Assembly: GCA_964584905.1 (NCBI GenBank)
Contig: CAZPCC010000176.1
Coordinates: forward strand, 1-15,620
Reading direction: 5' to 3'
Length of the DNA: 15,620 nt
From: JALZIF01 sp964584905
Lineage (GTDB): Bacteria > Gemmatimonadota > Gemmatimonadetes > Gemmatimonadales > Gemmatimonadaceae
The notes below the pieces were generated by a model, which was not told where the DNA came from, ran no database searches, and was given only the letters and a program-made list of their open reading frames with translations. The position numbers and the translations under genes were made by a program. Of the stretch, positions 6,327 through 14,495 are shown one piece after another (position 1 is the stretch's first letter; every line of letters begins with the position of its first letter).

Positions 6327-7859
6327 GTGCGTCCAACACTGATTGCGTTGGCGCTCGCCGTTGCCGCTTGTGGTGGCGGCGAGCGAGATGATGCCGCGTC
6401 CGACGCCAATTCTCCACAGGTCGCCAGCGCCCGCGGACCCGATCTGCTCGTCCTTCGCGTTCCACGCAAAGGGGGAACTCCGCAGGTCCACGCCTTTCCA
6501 CAGCTCGATTCAGTAGTATGGAGCGCAAATGAAAGGGCGCCGGCGCTCGCCCGTGTTCTAGCATTCGACGAGTACGAAGGATCCATTGCCGCAGTGGACG
6601 AGCGCGGCGTACCCGTACGCATCGACCTTCGACTCGGCGCTGTGACCCGGGAACCCCGGCCTGCCATCAAGAACGTGGTGTCCGCGGACGGCTATGCGAT
6701 CTATGGACTGGCCGCAAAAGGCGACGTCGTGCGGCTCACACCAGGGAGTGGGGAGGCCTGGACCCACGAGCCCAGACTGCCTGTCCGCGAAGTGCTGCCG
6801 CAGCCCAATGGTTCGTTGGTGCTGGTAGCCGACAGTGCCCAACGCACGGTCCTCTGGCAGATGCAGCCGCCGGAGACGCGAGTGGCCCGTTCGCTCGTCC
6901 TCGAGCGCACTGAGCGCGCGCTCCGCACGGTAGCCGGCGACAGGGTGTATCTGACTTCCGGCGTCAGGCTGCTGGCGGTGCGCATACGCGATCTGGATTC
7001 GGTTCCTGCCGTCGTGTTGCCGGCGCCACCTCGCGCGCTCGTGACGTCGCCGAGCGGCGACCGCGTTTACGTGATCGCCGACTCCAGCCGGCAGCTCTTC
7101 GTGATCGATCGCTACTCCGAATCGCTCGTCGACGGGCCCGAGCTGCCAGGGTATCCGGGCGATCTGCGTATGGATCCGACCGGCCGTTATCTGCTGATTC
7201 GCGCGGCAGCGAGTGATACGGTGTGGGTGCTGAGCGTCGGCACGGACCGGTTGCAAGGCAGCGTGGTGAGCGATTGGCGCGCTGACCTGCCGACGGTGGC
7301 GCCCGACGGACGGATCGTGGTCGCGCGCGGAGCCGATGTGGTGATCGTGAGCGGCGAGCTTCGGGATGACCAGACAACGGTCGAGGGGGGCGCGAACGAC
7401 CTCTGGTACTTTTTCAACTGGGACGGATTCCGCCCCAGACTCGCCGAAACGGAAGCTGAGCCGGTAGTTGAGCCGGCAGTGACCGAGGCGCTCGACGACA
7501 CGCTGGTCGAAAACCCCTTTGCCGGTCAATTGGCGGCAGCCGATACGGCTCCCACGCCGCCCGAGCATACGACGGTGTTCGACCCGCCGGCCGCGCCGGA
7601 GCCGACGCCACTGGCCGTCGAGTTCACCTTGCAGTTTGGCGCATTGCGCAACCAGGATGCGGCGATGCAACTCGTTCGCGAGATACGGGAGGGGTCGTCC
7701 ACACCGCGCGTGATGGCGACGGTTCGTGTGCTCGCCACGACCGTGGGCGAAAGCGTGGTTCATCGCGTCGTCGCCGGGCCTTTTCGGTCTCGCGCCGATG
7801 CGGAATCGGCAGGGCAACAGAGCGCAAAGCCCTACTGGGTATACGAAGGGGCGCCCTAG
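6327..7859 (+). CDS. SPOR-domain lipoprotein with a propeller-like N-terminal region
   Basis: From GTG 6327 the product is 510 residues. It opens with a lipoprotein signal, MRPTLIALALAVAAC, with lipobox VAAC and Cys15 as the lipidated residue. Residues about 35-350 contain repeating beta-rich segments (for example SADGYAIYGLAAKGDVVRL, SPSGDRVYVIADSSRQLFVI, DPTGRYLLIRAAASDTVWVL), suggesting a YVTN/WD40-like propeller. A Glu/Pro/Ala/Thr-rich linker (about 370-428) leads to a C-terminal SPOR domain (about 433-508; FTLQFGALRNQDAA, then HRVVAGPFRSRADAE). SPOR domains bind glycan strands stripped of peptides at the division septum. Earlier in-frame starts run through the heptamer array, so GTG 6327, immediately before the signal peptide, is preferred. 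It abuts the next gene. Function at the septum is inferred from the domain. Confidence 0.82.
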   Translation: MRPTLIALALAVAACGGGERDDAASDANSPQVASARGPDLLVLRVPRKGGTPQVHAFPQLDSVVWSANERAPALARVLAFDEYEGSIAAVDERGVPVRIDLRLGAVTREPRPAIKNVVSADGYAIYGLAAKGDVVRLTPGSGEAWTHEPRLPVREVLPQPNGSLVLVADSAQRTVLWQMQPPETRVARSLVLERTERALRTVAGDRVYLTSGVRLLAVRIRDLDSVPAVVLPAPPRALVTSPSGDRVYVIADSSRQLFVIDRYSESLVDGPELPGYPGDLRMDPTGRYLLIRAAASDTVWVLSVGTDRLQGSVVSDWRADLPTVAPDGRIVVARGADVVIVSGELRDDQTTVEGGANDLWYFFNWDGFRPRLAETEAEPVVEPAVTEALDDTLVENPFAGQLAAADTAPTPPEHTTVFDPPAAPEPTPLAVEFTLQFGALRNQDAAMQLVREIREGSSTPRVMATVRVLATTVGESVVHRVVAGPFRSRADAESAGQQSAKPYWVYEGAP

Positions 7860-9170
7860 GTGACGGAATCGGGGACGAGGAACCGCTGGCGCGAAGAGGG
7901 CCAAGCGATCGCCGCCGCGCTCGACGCACACTCTGCGGCGGCGATCATTGGACGTCAGGCGGAAGATGCAGCAGAGGTGGCGCTCGGGATCGCCGAGTCG
8001 CAGGCTCGGCGGCGGCGGGTTGCTGTCGGTGACCTGGTAGGTGAGGTTGCCCCGCTCCAGTCGCTCGTGCCTGACGAAGTGGTCCACGGACTGATGGACG
8101 CCTTCATTCACGGCGTATCGCTCAATCGGATCGCGCACCCGATCGATCGGGCCGGCAACCTCTTCATCATGCAGAGCGGACCGGGGCCGATCGACTATCC
8201 CGCGCTGCTGCGCGATGACCGATGGCGCCGGCTGGCAAACGGCTTTCGCGAGACCGGTGCCCTGCTCCTCGCAGTGGTCCCTGAGGGGGCACCGGGCGTG
8301 GATGCGCTGGCGCACTCGCTCGGCGCCATAGTCAGGGTCGACGGGGCGCGCGTTCCCGGAGTCGCCCCCGTGATCGCCTCGGCGGGCGGCGATCCCGAGG
8401 AGGTGCCTCAATCGCACATTCCGCAGCCCCAGCTTTCGCGCCGCGTCAGCACACGCAGGTCGACACCCGACGCTGTCGACGTGCTGCGCATGAGATCGGG
8501 CGGAGTGCGGCGCGTGGAGGAGCGCGCGAGCATAGGGCTCTGGATCGCCATCGCCGCCGGATTGGTATTGGGTATCGGCGCCGTGATGGGATGGCTCAAT
8601 CGCGACTGGTTCGGATTTGCCGCATCCACCCCACTCACGGCACCGGCCGAGCCGGTTGCAGCGGAGCCTCTGGCCATCGATGCGATAGTCAATCCTGACG
8701 ATTCAGCCGTCGCGGCGGGCTACGTAGTCGTGCTGGCCAATGTGACCGATTCGAGTACCGCCCGCCTCAGACTGTCGCAGAACCTGAGCCGCTTGCCGGC
8801 GTCCACGTTCTCGCCCGACACGCCATGGTATCGCGTCTCGGTCGGCGCCTTTGCCAACGAGACGGCTGCAACCGCAATGCTGCAGGCGCTGCGCGCCAAT
8901 CGGACACTCGAGCGCGAGAGCGGCTACCTTCTCAGTGCGCCGCTATCGTTGCGCCTCACGACGCTCGGCGACAGCGCTTCGGCCCGGGATTCTCTGAACG
9001 CGTGGCGGGCGCGCGGAGTGCCGGCGTTCGCTCTGCGCACGTCCGATACCAGCATCGCCGTATATTCCGGCGCGTACGAAACGCGGGAACAGGCCGCCGT
9101 CGCCCTGGCTGCCCATCGTCCGATCGCCCCCACGGCGGTCATCGCCTATCGAGTAGGGAGAGCGTTCTAG
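7860..9170 (+). CDS. Membrane protein: P-loop-less ParA/CpsD-like domain, one TM helix, two SPOR-like domains
   Basis: This 436-residue protein starts at GTG 7860 immediately after the upstream stop, with AAGGGG at 7846-7851 as its Shine-Dalgarno. Residues 1-165 resemble the ParA/MinD/CpsD fold in layout: a strand AAAII (26-30), then GRQAEDAAEVALGIAESQ (31-48) where a P-loop and helix would be, RRRVAVGDL (51-59), NLFIMQSGPGPIDYPALL (100-117) and a GALLLAVVPEGAP strand (133-145). The G-x4-GK-S/T nucleotide motif is absent. A basic linker (about 190-222) precedes a membrane helix at about 225-246. The outer part has one SPOR-like domain at about 286-350 (YRVSVGAFANETAA) and a second at about 359-434 (IAVYSGAYETREQAA). 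It may link a cytoplasmic partner to septal peptidoglycan. The pseudo-NTPase reading is inference. Confidence 0.72.
   Translation: MTESGTRNRWREEGQAIAAALDAHSAAAIIGRQAEDAAEVALGIAESQARRRRVAVGDLVGEVAPLQSLVPDEVVHGLMDAFIHGVSLNRIAHPIDRAGNLFIMQSGPGPIDYPALLRDDRWRRLANGFRETGALLLAVVPEGAPGVDALAHSLGAIVRVDGARVPGVAPVIASAGGDPEEVPQSHIPQPQLSRRVSTRRSTPDAVDVLRMRSGGVRRVEERASIGLWIAIAAGLVLGIGAVMGWLNRDWFGFAASTPLTAPAEPVAAEPLAIDAIVNPDDSAVAAGYVVVLANVTDSSTARLRLSQNLSRLPASTFSPDTPWYRVSVGAFANETAATAMLQALRANRTLERESGYLLSAPLSLRLTTLGDSASARDSLNAWRARGVPAFALRTSDTSIAVYSGAYETREQAAVALAAHRPIAPTAVIAYRVGRAF
9155..9160 (+). promoter_or_regulatory. smc ribosome binding site
   Basis: AGGGAG lies nine bases before the GTG at 9170 and inside the preceding gene's 3' end. 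It supports GTG 9170 as the smc start; a much longer in-frame reading beginning at 8825 overlaps the preceding gene and adds no SMC-like residues. Confidence 0.6.
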
Positions 9171-12100
9171 TGCGTTTGACCAGACTGGAAATGCACGGGT
9201 TCAAGTCGTTCGCCGACCGGACCCACATGCGATTCGAATCCGGGGTGACCGCGATCGTCGGACCGAATGGATGCGGCAAATCCAACGTCTCGGACGCGGT
9301 GCGCTGGGTGCTCGGGGAGCAGCGTGCTCGCCTTCTCCGCGGCGCCAAGATGGAAGAAGTCATCTTCCAGGGCTCGTCCGCCCGGCGCCCCGTCAACATC
9401 GCCGAGGTGTCGCTGGTGTTCGACAACTCGGATGGGCAACTGCCCATTGCCTATCGCGAGGTCGTCATCACGCGGCGTCTTTCGCGTTCGGGGGAGAGCG
9501 ACTACCTGCTCAATGGCGCCATCTGCCGGCTTCGCGACATTCAGGATCTGGTGCGCGGCACGGGGCTCGGTGCCGACTCCGGCGTCGTGATCGAGGCCAA
9601 GATGATCGACGCCCTGCTCTCCGACCGTCCTGACGAGCGTCGCGAGCTGTTCGAAGAGGCAGCCGGGGTCAGCCTCTACCGGGATCGCCGCCGCAGTACG
9701 GAGCGCCGCCTCGAAGAAACGGCGATCGACCTTTCGCGGCTGGACGACCTGGTGAACGAAGTGCATAGCCAGGTACGGTCGCTCGCCAGGCAGCGTCGCC
9801 GGGCCGAGCGCCATGGCGAATTGACTGCCCGAAGGTTCAAGGTGGAGTTGACGCTTGCCAGCCGCGACATGTCCGCATGGCGCGATGAGCTGGTGGAGCT
9901 CGACAGCCGGGTCGGCACCTTGCGCGAGGGTGTGCCGGCCGCGGAGACGCTGGTGCAGGAGGCGGAGCGCGGACGCGAATCGGCTCATCACGATCGCGCC
10001 GCCGCCGAAGCGGCCAGGGCCGAGCTCGCGCGCAACACCAATGCCCAGCAGCAGGAGCTCGCCCGTGTCGAGAGCGAGCTCGCGGTAGCCGAAGAGCGTC
10101 ATCGAAATGCAATCGAGCGCCGCCAGCGTGCCGAAGAAGAGCGCCGAGCGGGCACCGAGCTCGGTAAGCGGCTGGAAGCGGAGCGCCGTTCCGCGGCCGA
10201 CGACCGCACCCGTCTCGAAGGCGAGCTGGAACAGGCGCGAGCGGTTCTCGCCACACGGGTGACGGCGGATGAGGCTGCGCGGTCGCGCGTCGTCGCTGCG
10301 CGGACAGATGCGGACGCCGCCGAGAGAGGCGCGCGTGAGCTGCGCGACCGTATACGGCATCGCGAGCTCGATCGCGAGAGTGCCTCGCGTGAAGGAACGG
10401 AGCTGGAAGCGCGCACGACCGAGTTCGCCCGCGATCGCGACGGGCTCGCCGACGCCATGGAGCTGCAGCGTGCCGCGCTCACGCTTTCCGACCGTGAAGT
10501 CGAGCGTATCGCGTTGCTGCTCGAAGAGCGGATCGCCGCTCTCGAGTCCGCCCGGACCGCGGTAACCGAGGCTCGCGGGCGGGAGAATGCCTCACGACAG
10601 GAGCTTCTCCGCGCCGAGGATGGCATAACGTCTCTGGAAGCCAAGATGCACGCGCTCGAGGCACTGGAGCGTGAAAGGGTCGGGCTCGCCCCAGCCGCCG
10701 CGAGGCTGCTCGACGAACGTCAGGCGTTCGGCGAGGGCGCGATACTCGGTCCGCTCAGCGACTTCGTATCGACCAGCGCCGAGTCCGCGCTGCTTCTCGA
10801 GCGTTATCTGGGCGCCAACCTTCACGCGATTCTCGTGCGGGACAGCGGCGCGGCGGAAGAAGTGCGCGCATGGCACGCGCGCACCAATCCCGGCCCGCTC
10901 CTCCTGCTGCCGCTGGACGTGGCTCACGCACCGACCGACGGCGGGGACGAGCCGCTGGTGGCGCTGGCCGACGTCGCCGAAGCGGCGCGGGAGTGGCTGC
11001 GCGTGCTGCTTCACGCGGTCAAGCCGTTAGGTAATGGTGACGCATTCGTCGACGGCCGGGGCGCCGTGTGGCTGCCGGGGAACGCGACCGGGCGGGGTCC
11101 ACTCCGCAGACGAGCGGAGCTCCGCAGCGTCGGCTTCGAGCTGGAGAGCTGCATGACCGCCCGGGCGGACGCGGCCGATCGCGCGGAGGTTGCCCACCAG
11201 GCGGTTGCCGCTGCGGAAAGCGCGATGACGGCGGCTGCCGAGGCAGCGACCGCCGCTCAGGAAGAGTTGCGCACGGCGCAGACGCATCGTGAGGATGGCG
11301 AGCGGCGGCTGCAGCGTGCACAGCGCGAGCTGGAGAACGTTGCCGCAGCGATCGCCCGGGTCTCCGGGCGCCGCACCGATTTGTTTCGTCAGGCGGCATC
11401 GATCGACGACGAGCTGGGTTCGCTCGCCGACCAGATCGAGGCGGCCGATCAGGCGGCCAACGATGCGCGCGCCCGGCTCGCTACGGTCGAGCAGGAGCAG
11501 GAGGAGGCGCGCGAAGCACGCACGCGCGGCCAGGTCGAGGAGGCCCGGATAGCCGCCCGGCTGCAGGTGGCGACCGACCGGGAGCACCGGCTCTCCGAGG
11601 ACATGTCAGCCGCGTCAGGCAGGCTGGAAGCGCTGATGGCGGAGCTGGCCGACATCGCCTCGCGTGACAGTGCGCTCGCCGAGCGGATGGCGGCATGGAC
11701 TGAGGAGATCGACAGCCGTCGCGCCGCGTTCGGCGAGATAAGCGGACGTCTATCTGCCGCTGAAGACGGTGTCCGCGCCGCCGACAGGGCATTCGAGGCC
11801 GCCGAGCGCAGGCTCGACGAAGCGCGGCTCTCCGCATCAGCCGCCGCGGATTCGCTGCATCATGCCGAATTGCGCTACGCCGAGCTGTCCGGAAAGCGGA
11901 CCGCCATCCGCGAACGGCTGGAGACCGAATGGCGTCGGCCACTCGACGAGATGCTCGACCAACTCGAGCCACTGGAGATCGAAGACGCCGAGCTGCGTTC
12001 GGAGATGGAAGCGTTGCGTTCTACGCTCGCCGAGCTGGGCCAGGTCAATCCTCTCGCCATCGAGGAGCATGACGAAGAGGTGCGCCGCCTCGACTTCCTG

Positions 12101-12694
12101 ACGAGTCAGCGCGACGACCTGTCATCGGCCAAGCATTCGCTCCAGCAGGCGATCCGCGAGATCGATGTAACCGCGCGTGAGCTCTTCCTCGCCACCTTTC
12201 ACCAGGTGCGCGAAAACTTCCGAAACATTTTCATGACTCTCTTCGGCGGCGGAGAGTGCGATCTGCGGCTGGAGAATCCGGAGACGCCGCTCGATTGCGA
12301 CATCGAGATCCACGCTGCGCCGCGCGGCAAGCGAACGCAGAGGATCCATCTGCTGTCGAGCGGCGAACGCGCCCTGGTGGCGTTATCGCTGCTATTCGGA
12401 ATTTTCCTGACCAAGCCGAGTCCCTTTTGTCTTCTCGACGAGGTCGATGCACCGCTCGACGATCAGAATGTGGGACGCTTCGTGCGAATGCTCGAGCAGT
12501 TCAAGAGCAACACCCAGTTCATTGTCATTACGCACAACCCGCGCACCACCACCGAGGCGGCCGATGCGGTGTACGGCGTGACGATGCAGGAGCCCGGTGT
12601 TTCATCACTCGTCAGCGTTAGGATGCGCGGAGCGTCGGTGGATGAAGCGACGATGGAGGGTGCCGGGGCCGAGGCGGTCGCCGCCGGGGCATGA
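9170..12694 (+). CDS. smc: Chromosome segregation ATPase SMC
   Basis: This 1174-residue protein has the full SMC order and the family's usual length. The N-terminal head has LEMHGFKSFAD (6-16) and Walker A GPNGCGKS (31-38). A first coiled coil spans about 170-500, a hinge about 505-640 and a second coiled coil about 650-1000. The C-terminal head has signature LLSSGERAL (1061-1069) and Walker B CLLDEVDAPLDD with Asp1090 and Glu1091. SMC dimers with kleisin partners (ScpA/ScpB, not seen here) load at ParB/parS and extrude DNA loops. The signature reads LSSGE, not the common LSGGE. The GTG start overlaps the previous TAG by one base and the stop overlaps the next ATG (ATGA), so it lies inside a translationally coupled unit. 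Confidence 0.97.
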   Translation: MRLTRLEMHGFKSFADRTHMRFESGVTAIVGPNGCGKSNVSDAVRWVLGEQRARLLRGAKMEEVIFQGSSARRPVNIAEVSLVFDNSDGQLPIAYREVVITRRLSRSGESDYLLNGAICRLRDIQDLVRGTGLGADSGVVIEAKMIDALLSDRPDERRELFEEAAGVSLYRDRRRSTERRLEETAIDLSRLDDLVNEVHSQVRSLARQRRRAERHGELTARRFKVELTLASRDMSAWRDELVELDSRVGTLREGVPAAETLVQEAERGRESAHHDRAAAEAARAELARNTNAQQQELARVESELAVAEERHRNAIERRQRAEEERRAGTELGKRLEAERRSAADDRTRLEGELEQARAVLATRVTADEAARSRVVAARTDADAAERGARELRDRIRHRELDRESASREGTELEARTTEFARDRDGLADAMELQRAALTLSDREVERIALLLEERIAALESARTAVTEARGRENASRQELLRAEDGITSLEAKMHALEALERERVGLAPAAARLLDERQAFGEGAILGPLSDFVSTSAESALLLERYLGANLHAILVRDSGAAEEVRAWHARTNPGPLLLLPLDVAHAPTDGGDEPLVALADVAEAAREWLRVLLHAVKPLGNGDAFVDGRGAVWLPGNATGRGPLRRRAELRSVGFELESCMTARADAADRAEVAHQAVAAAESAMTAAAEAATAAQEELRTAQTHREDGERRLQRAQRELENVAAAIARVSGRRTDLFRQAASIDDELGSLADQIEAADQAANDARARLATVEQEQEEAREARTRGQVEEARIAARLQVATDREHRLSEDMSAASGRLEALMAELADIASRDSALAERMAAWTEEIDSRRAAFGEISGRLSAAEDGVRAADRAFEAAERRLDEARLSASAAADSLHHAELRYAELSGKRTAIRERLETEWRRPLDEMLDQLEPLEIEDAELRSEMEALRSTLAELGQVNPLAIEEHDEEVRRLDFLTSQRDDLSSAKHSLQQAIREIDVTARELFLATFHQVRENFRNIFMTLFGGGECDLRLENPETPLDCDIEIHAAPRGKRTQRIHLLSSGERALVALSLLFGIFLTKPSPFCLLDEVDAPLDDQNVGRFVRMLEQFKSNTQFIVITHNPRTTTEAADAVYGVTMQEPGVSSLVSVRMRGASVDEATMEGAGAEAVAAGA

Positions 12695-13731
12695 CGCCGC
12701 GCGTGGCGCTGGCCTCCCTGGCTGTCTGGGCAGCGGGAGCGCTCGCCGGGGCGACCGGAAGCGCACAGGCGCCGGCAGTCGAGGTGCTCGCACCACCTGA
12801 CGACACTCTCTTCTCGCTCACCCCGACGTTCACCATCGCCTCATCGGGATTTTCCCCGTCCCCGCAACCGGTGGCTCTGCGGTTCGTGGTGTCCACCAAT
12901 CCGGCATTCACCGGCGTGATAGTCGATACCACGCTCTTCGGCGACACGGCGACGGTAACGCTCGCGCGACCGCTGCCCGACGGCGGAGAGGTATACTGGC
13001 GCGCGACGGCCCGCGCCAGCGATGGCACGTCGGTCACTTCGGCGGTTACCGGGCCGCGGGTAGTCAGGCGATGGCTGCGGCTGGTCGATCCGAACCTGCC
13101 GGTCGGAGTGACGCTCAGCAATCCGCGGCCCACCTTCGTCTGGTCGAGCGGACCGGTGCACACTCCACCGGGGCCGTGGACCTATACATTGGAACTTCTC
13201 GGCTCGAGCGGCTTCTTCCCGCTGTTCACCGCTACCGGGCTCGTGGACACCACGTTTGTCCCTGGCTTCGACCTGGACTTCAACACGTCGTACCGGTGGC
13301 GCGTCACGGCTCGACTTGCCACCGGCGACAGCGTTCGCGAGGCGAGTTCAGCGTCGTTCGTGATCGTGGATCCGGGACAGCCGGTCGCCACCCTGCTCTA
13401 CCAGAACTTCCCCAATCCCTTTCCGCGCGGCGCGCTGCCCTCGACCTGCATCTGGTTCGACCTGCGAGAGCCGGCGACGGTGCGACTGGAGATCTTCGAC
13501 ATCCGGGCCAACCTCGTCAGGCGAATCGTTCCTTCGTCCACGGTTCCGGCATCGCTGGCGGCCGGCCGCTACGGACGTGCGCTCGATTCCGGCGCCGGTG
13601 GCTGCGATCCTCGTTTTTCCTGGGATGGCACGGCTGACGACGGCCGCCAGGTCGCCACCGGCGTCTATCTCATGCGGTTGACCGCGGATGGGCAGGCGCT
13701 CACCAAGAAGATCGTCTTCCGCGGACGTTGA
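12691..13731 (+). CDS. Secreted beta-sandwich protein with FlgD/T9SS-like C-terminal domain
   Basis: This 346-residue protein has a signal peptide (hydrophobic 5-22, cleavage probably near SAQA, residue 27). Residues about 30-125 and 132-227 look like two fibronectin-III-like domains, each ending in a tyrosine-containing strand (VYWRATARASDG; YRWRVTARLATG). Residues 237-346 form a FlgD-Ig or type-A-sorting-like domain: YQNFPNPF (237-244), IWFDLREPATVRLEIFDIRANLVRRI (254-279 region), FSWDGTADDGRQVATGVYLMRL (309-330) and KKIVF near the end. In Bacteroidota such tails can direct type IX secretion; in other phyla the same domain may simply be structural. Cys253 and Cys305 may form a disulfide. 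The ATG overlaps the smc stop by four bases. Function unknown. Confidence 0.8.
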   Translation: MTPRVALASLAVWAAGALAGATGSAQAPAVEVLAPPDDTLFSLTPTFTIASSGFSPSPQPVALRFVVSTNPAFTGVIVDTTLFGDTATVTLARPLPDGGEVYWRATARASDGTSVTSAVTGPRVVRRWLRLVDPNLPVGVTLSNPRPTFVWSSGPVHTPPGPWTYTLELLGSSGFFPLFTATGLVDTTFVPGFDLDFNTSYRWRVTARLATGDSVREASSASFVIVDPGQPVATLLYQNFPNPFPRGALPSTCIWFDLREPATVRLEIFDIRANLVRRIVPSSTVPASLAAGRYGRALDSGAGGCDPRFSWDGTADDGRQVATGVYLMRLTADGQALTKKIVFRGR

Positions 13732-14495
13732 TGCGCCTGACGACGATCGGGACGGGCACGGTGGCCCCGCACCCAGCCCGGGTCTGTGCGGCGCACCTGG
13801 TGGAGTCGGGTGACGTCAGGCTGCTTCTCGACTGCGGGCATGGCGCGGTGCACCGCATGGCTGTCCTCGGCCTGGATTGGACATCCATTACGCACGTGGC
13901 AATCAGCCACTTCCACCCGGACCATCTCGGGGACCTGCCGCTGCTGATCATGGCCTGGCGCTACGGGACCTTGCCGCCTCGCACTGCTCCGGTGACTCTG
14001 ATAGGACCGCCGGGAACGATCGCGCTCATCGAGACGCTTGCCACGGCACTCGGCGACTGGCTGAGAACGCCGGACTATCCTATGGCAATTGAAGAACTGG
14101 CCTCTGGCGCGTCACTGAAACTGGACGGCGTCACCCTGTCGGCGCTGAAGGTTCCGCATACCGAGGAGAGTGTGGCATATTCAGTCGAGGCGGAGAACTG
14201 CCGGCTGGTGTACACAGGAGATACGGGGTTCGACGAGGGGTTGGCTGAATGGGCGCGCGGGTCGAAAGTGCTCCTTGCCGAATGCTCGCTGCCCGAAGAG
14301 ATGGCGCTGCCCAACCACCTCACGCCGCGCCAGTGCGGACGGTTGGCCAGGGTGGCAGAGCCGTTGCGGCTGGTGCTCACGCACTTCTACCCGCCGGTCG
14401 AGGCGAGCGACATCGCGGTCAAGGTCCGCGAGAGCTTTGCCGGGGAAGTGGTGCTCGCGGAAGATGGTTGGTCCATGGAAATAGAGGACGCGTAA
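13731..14495 (+). CDS. Metallo-beta-lactamase-fold hydrolase (RNase Z/YhfI-like)
   Basis: This 254-residue protein has a complete dinuclear metal site. HFHPDH gives His60, His62, Asp64 and His65; His143 lies in VPHTEES, Asp164 in YTGDTGF and His218 in LTHFYP. The opening MRLTTIGTGTVAPHPARVCAAHL is typical of the RNase Z/YhfI branch. It lacks an obvious flexible-arm exosite, so tRNA 3' processing is less likely than a small-molecule or nucleotide phosphodiesterase-type role; the substrate cannot be named. ATG 13731 overlaps the previous TGA by one base. An in-frame TTG at 13728 would add one residue and is less likely. No good Shine-Dalgarno is present, which points to translational coupling. 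Confidence 0.85.
   Translation: MRLTTIGTGTVAPHPARVCAAHLVESGDVRLLLDCGHGAVHRMAVLGLDWTSITHVAISHFHPDHLGDLPLLIMAWRYGTLPPRTAPVTLIGPPGTIALIETLATALGDWLRTPDYPMAIEELASGASLKLDGVTLSALKVPHTEESVAYSVEAENCRLVYTGDTGFDEGLAEWARGSKVLLAECSLPEEMALPNHLTPRQCGRLARVAEPLRLVLTHFYPPVEASDIAVKVRESFAGEVVLAEDGWSMEIEDA

Noticed and set aside
6558..8417. Long minus-strand open frame (619 codons) opposite the two SPOR genes
   Set aside because: It lies antisense to two well-supported genes, has no recognisable domain, and is rich in Arg/His/Gly as expected from the mirror of GC-rich codons.
8825..9169. N-terminal extension of SMC
   Set aside because: It overlaps the preceding gene in another frame, and SMC homologues begin just before the LEMHGFKSF segment.
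9167..10360. Minus-strand open frame (397 codons) opposite the smc head
   Set aside because: It mirrors conserved SMC coding sequence and shows no independent protein features.
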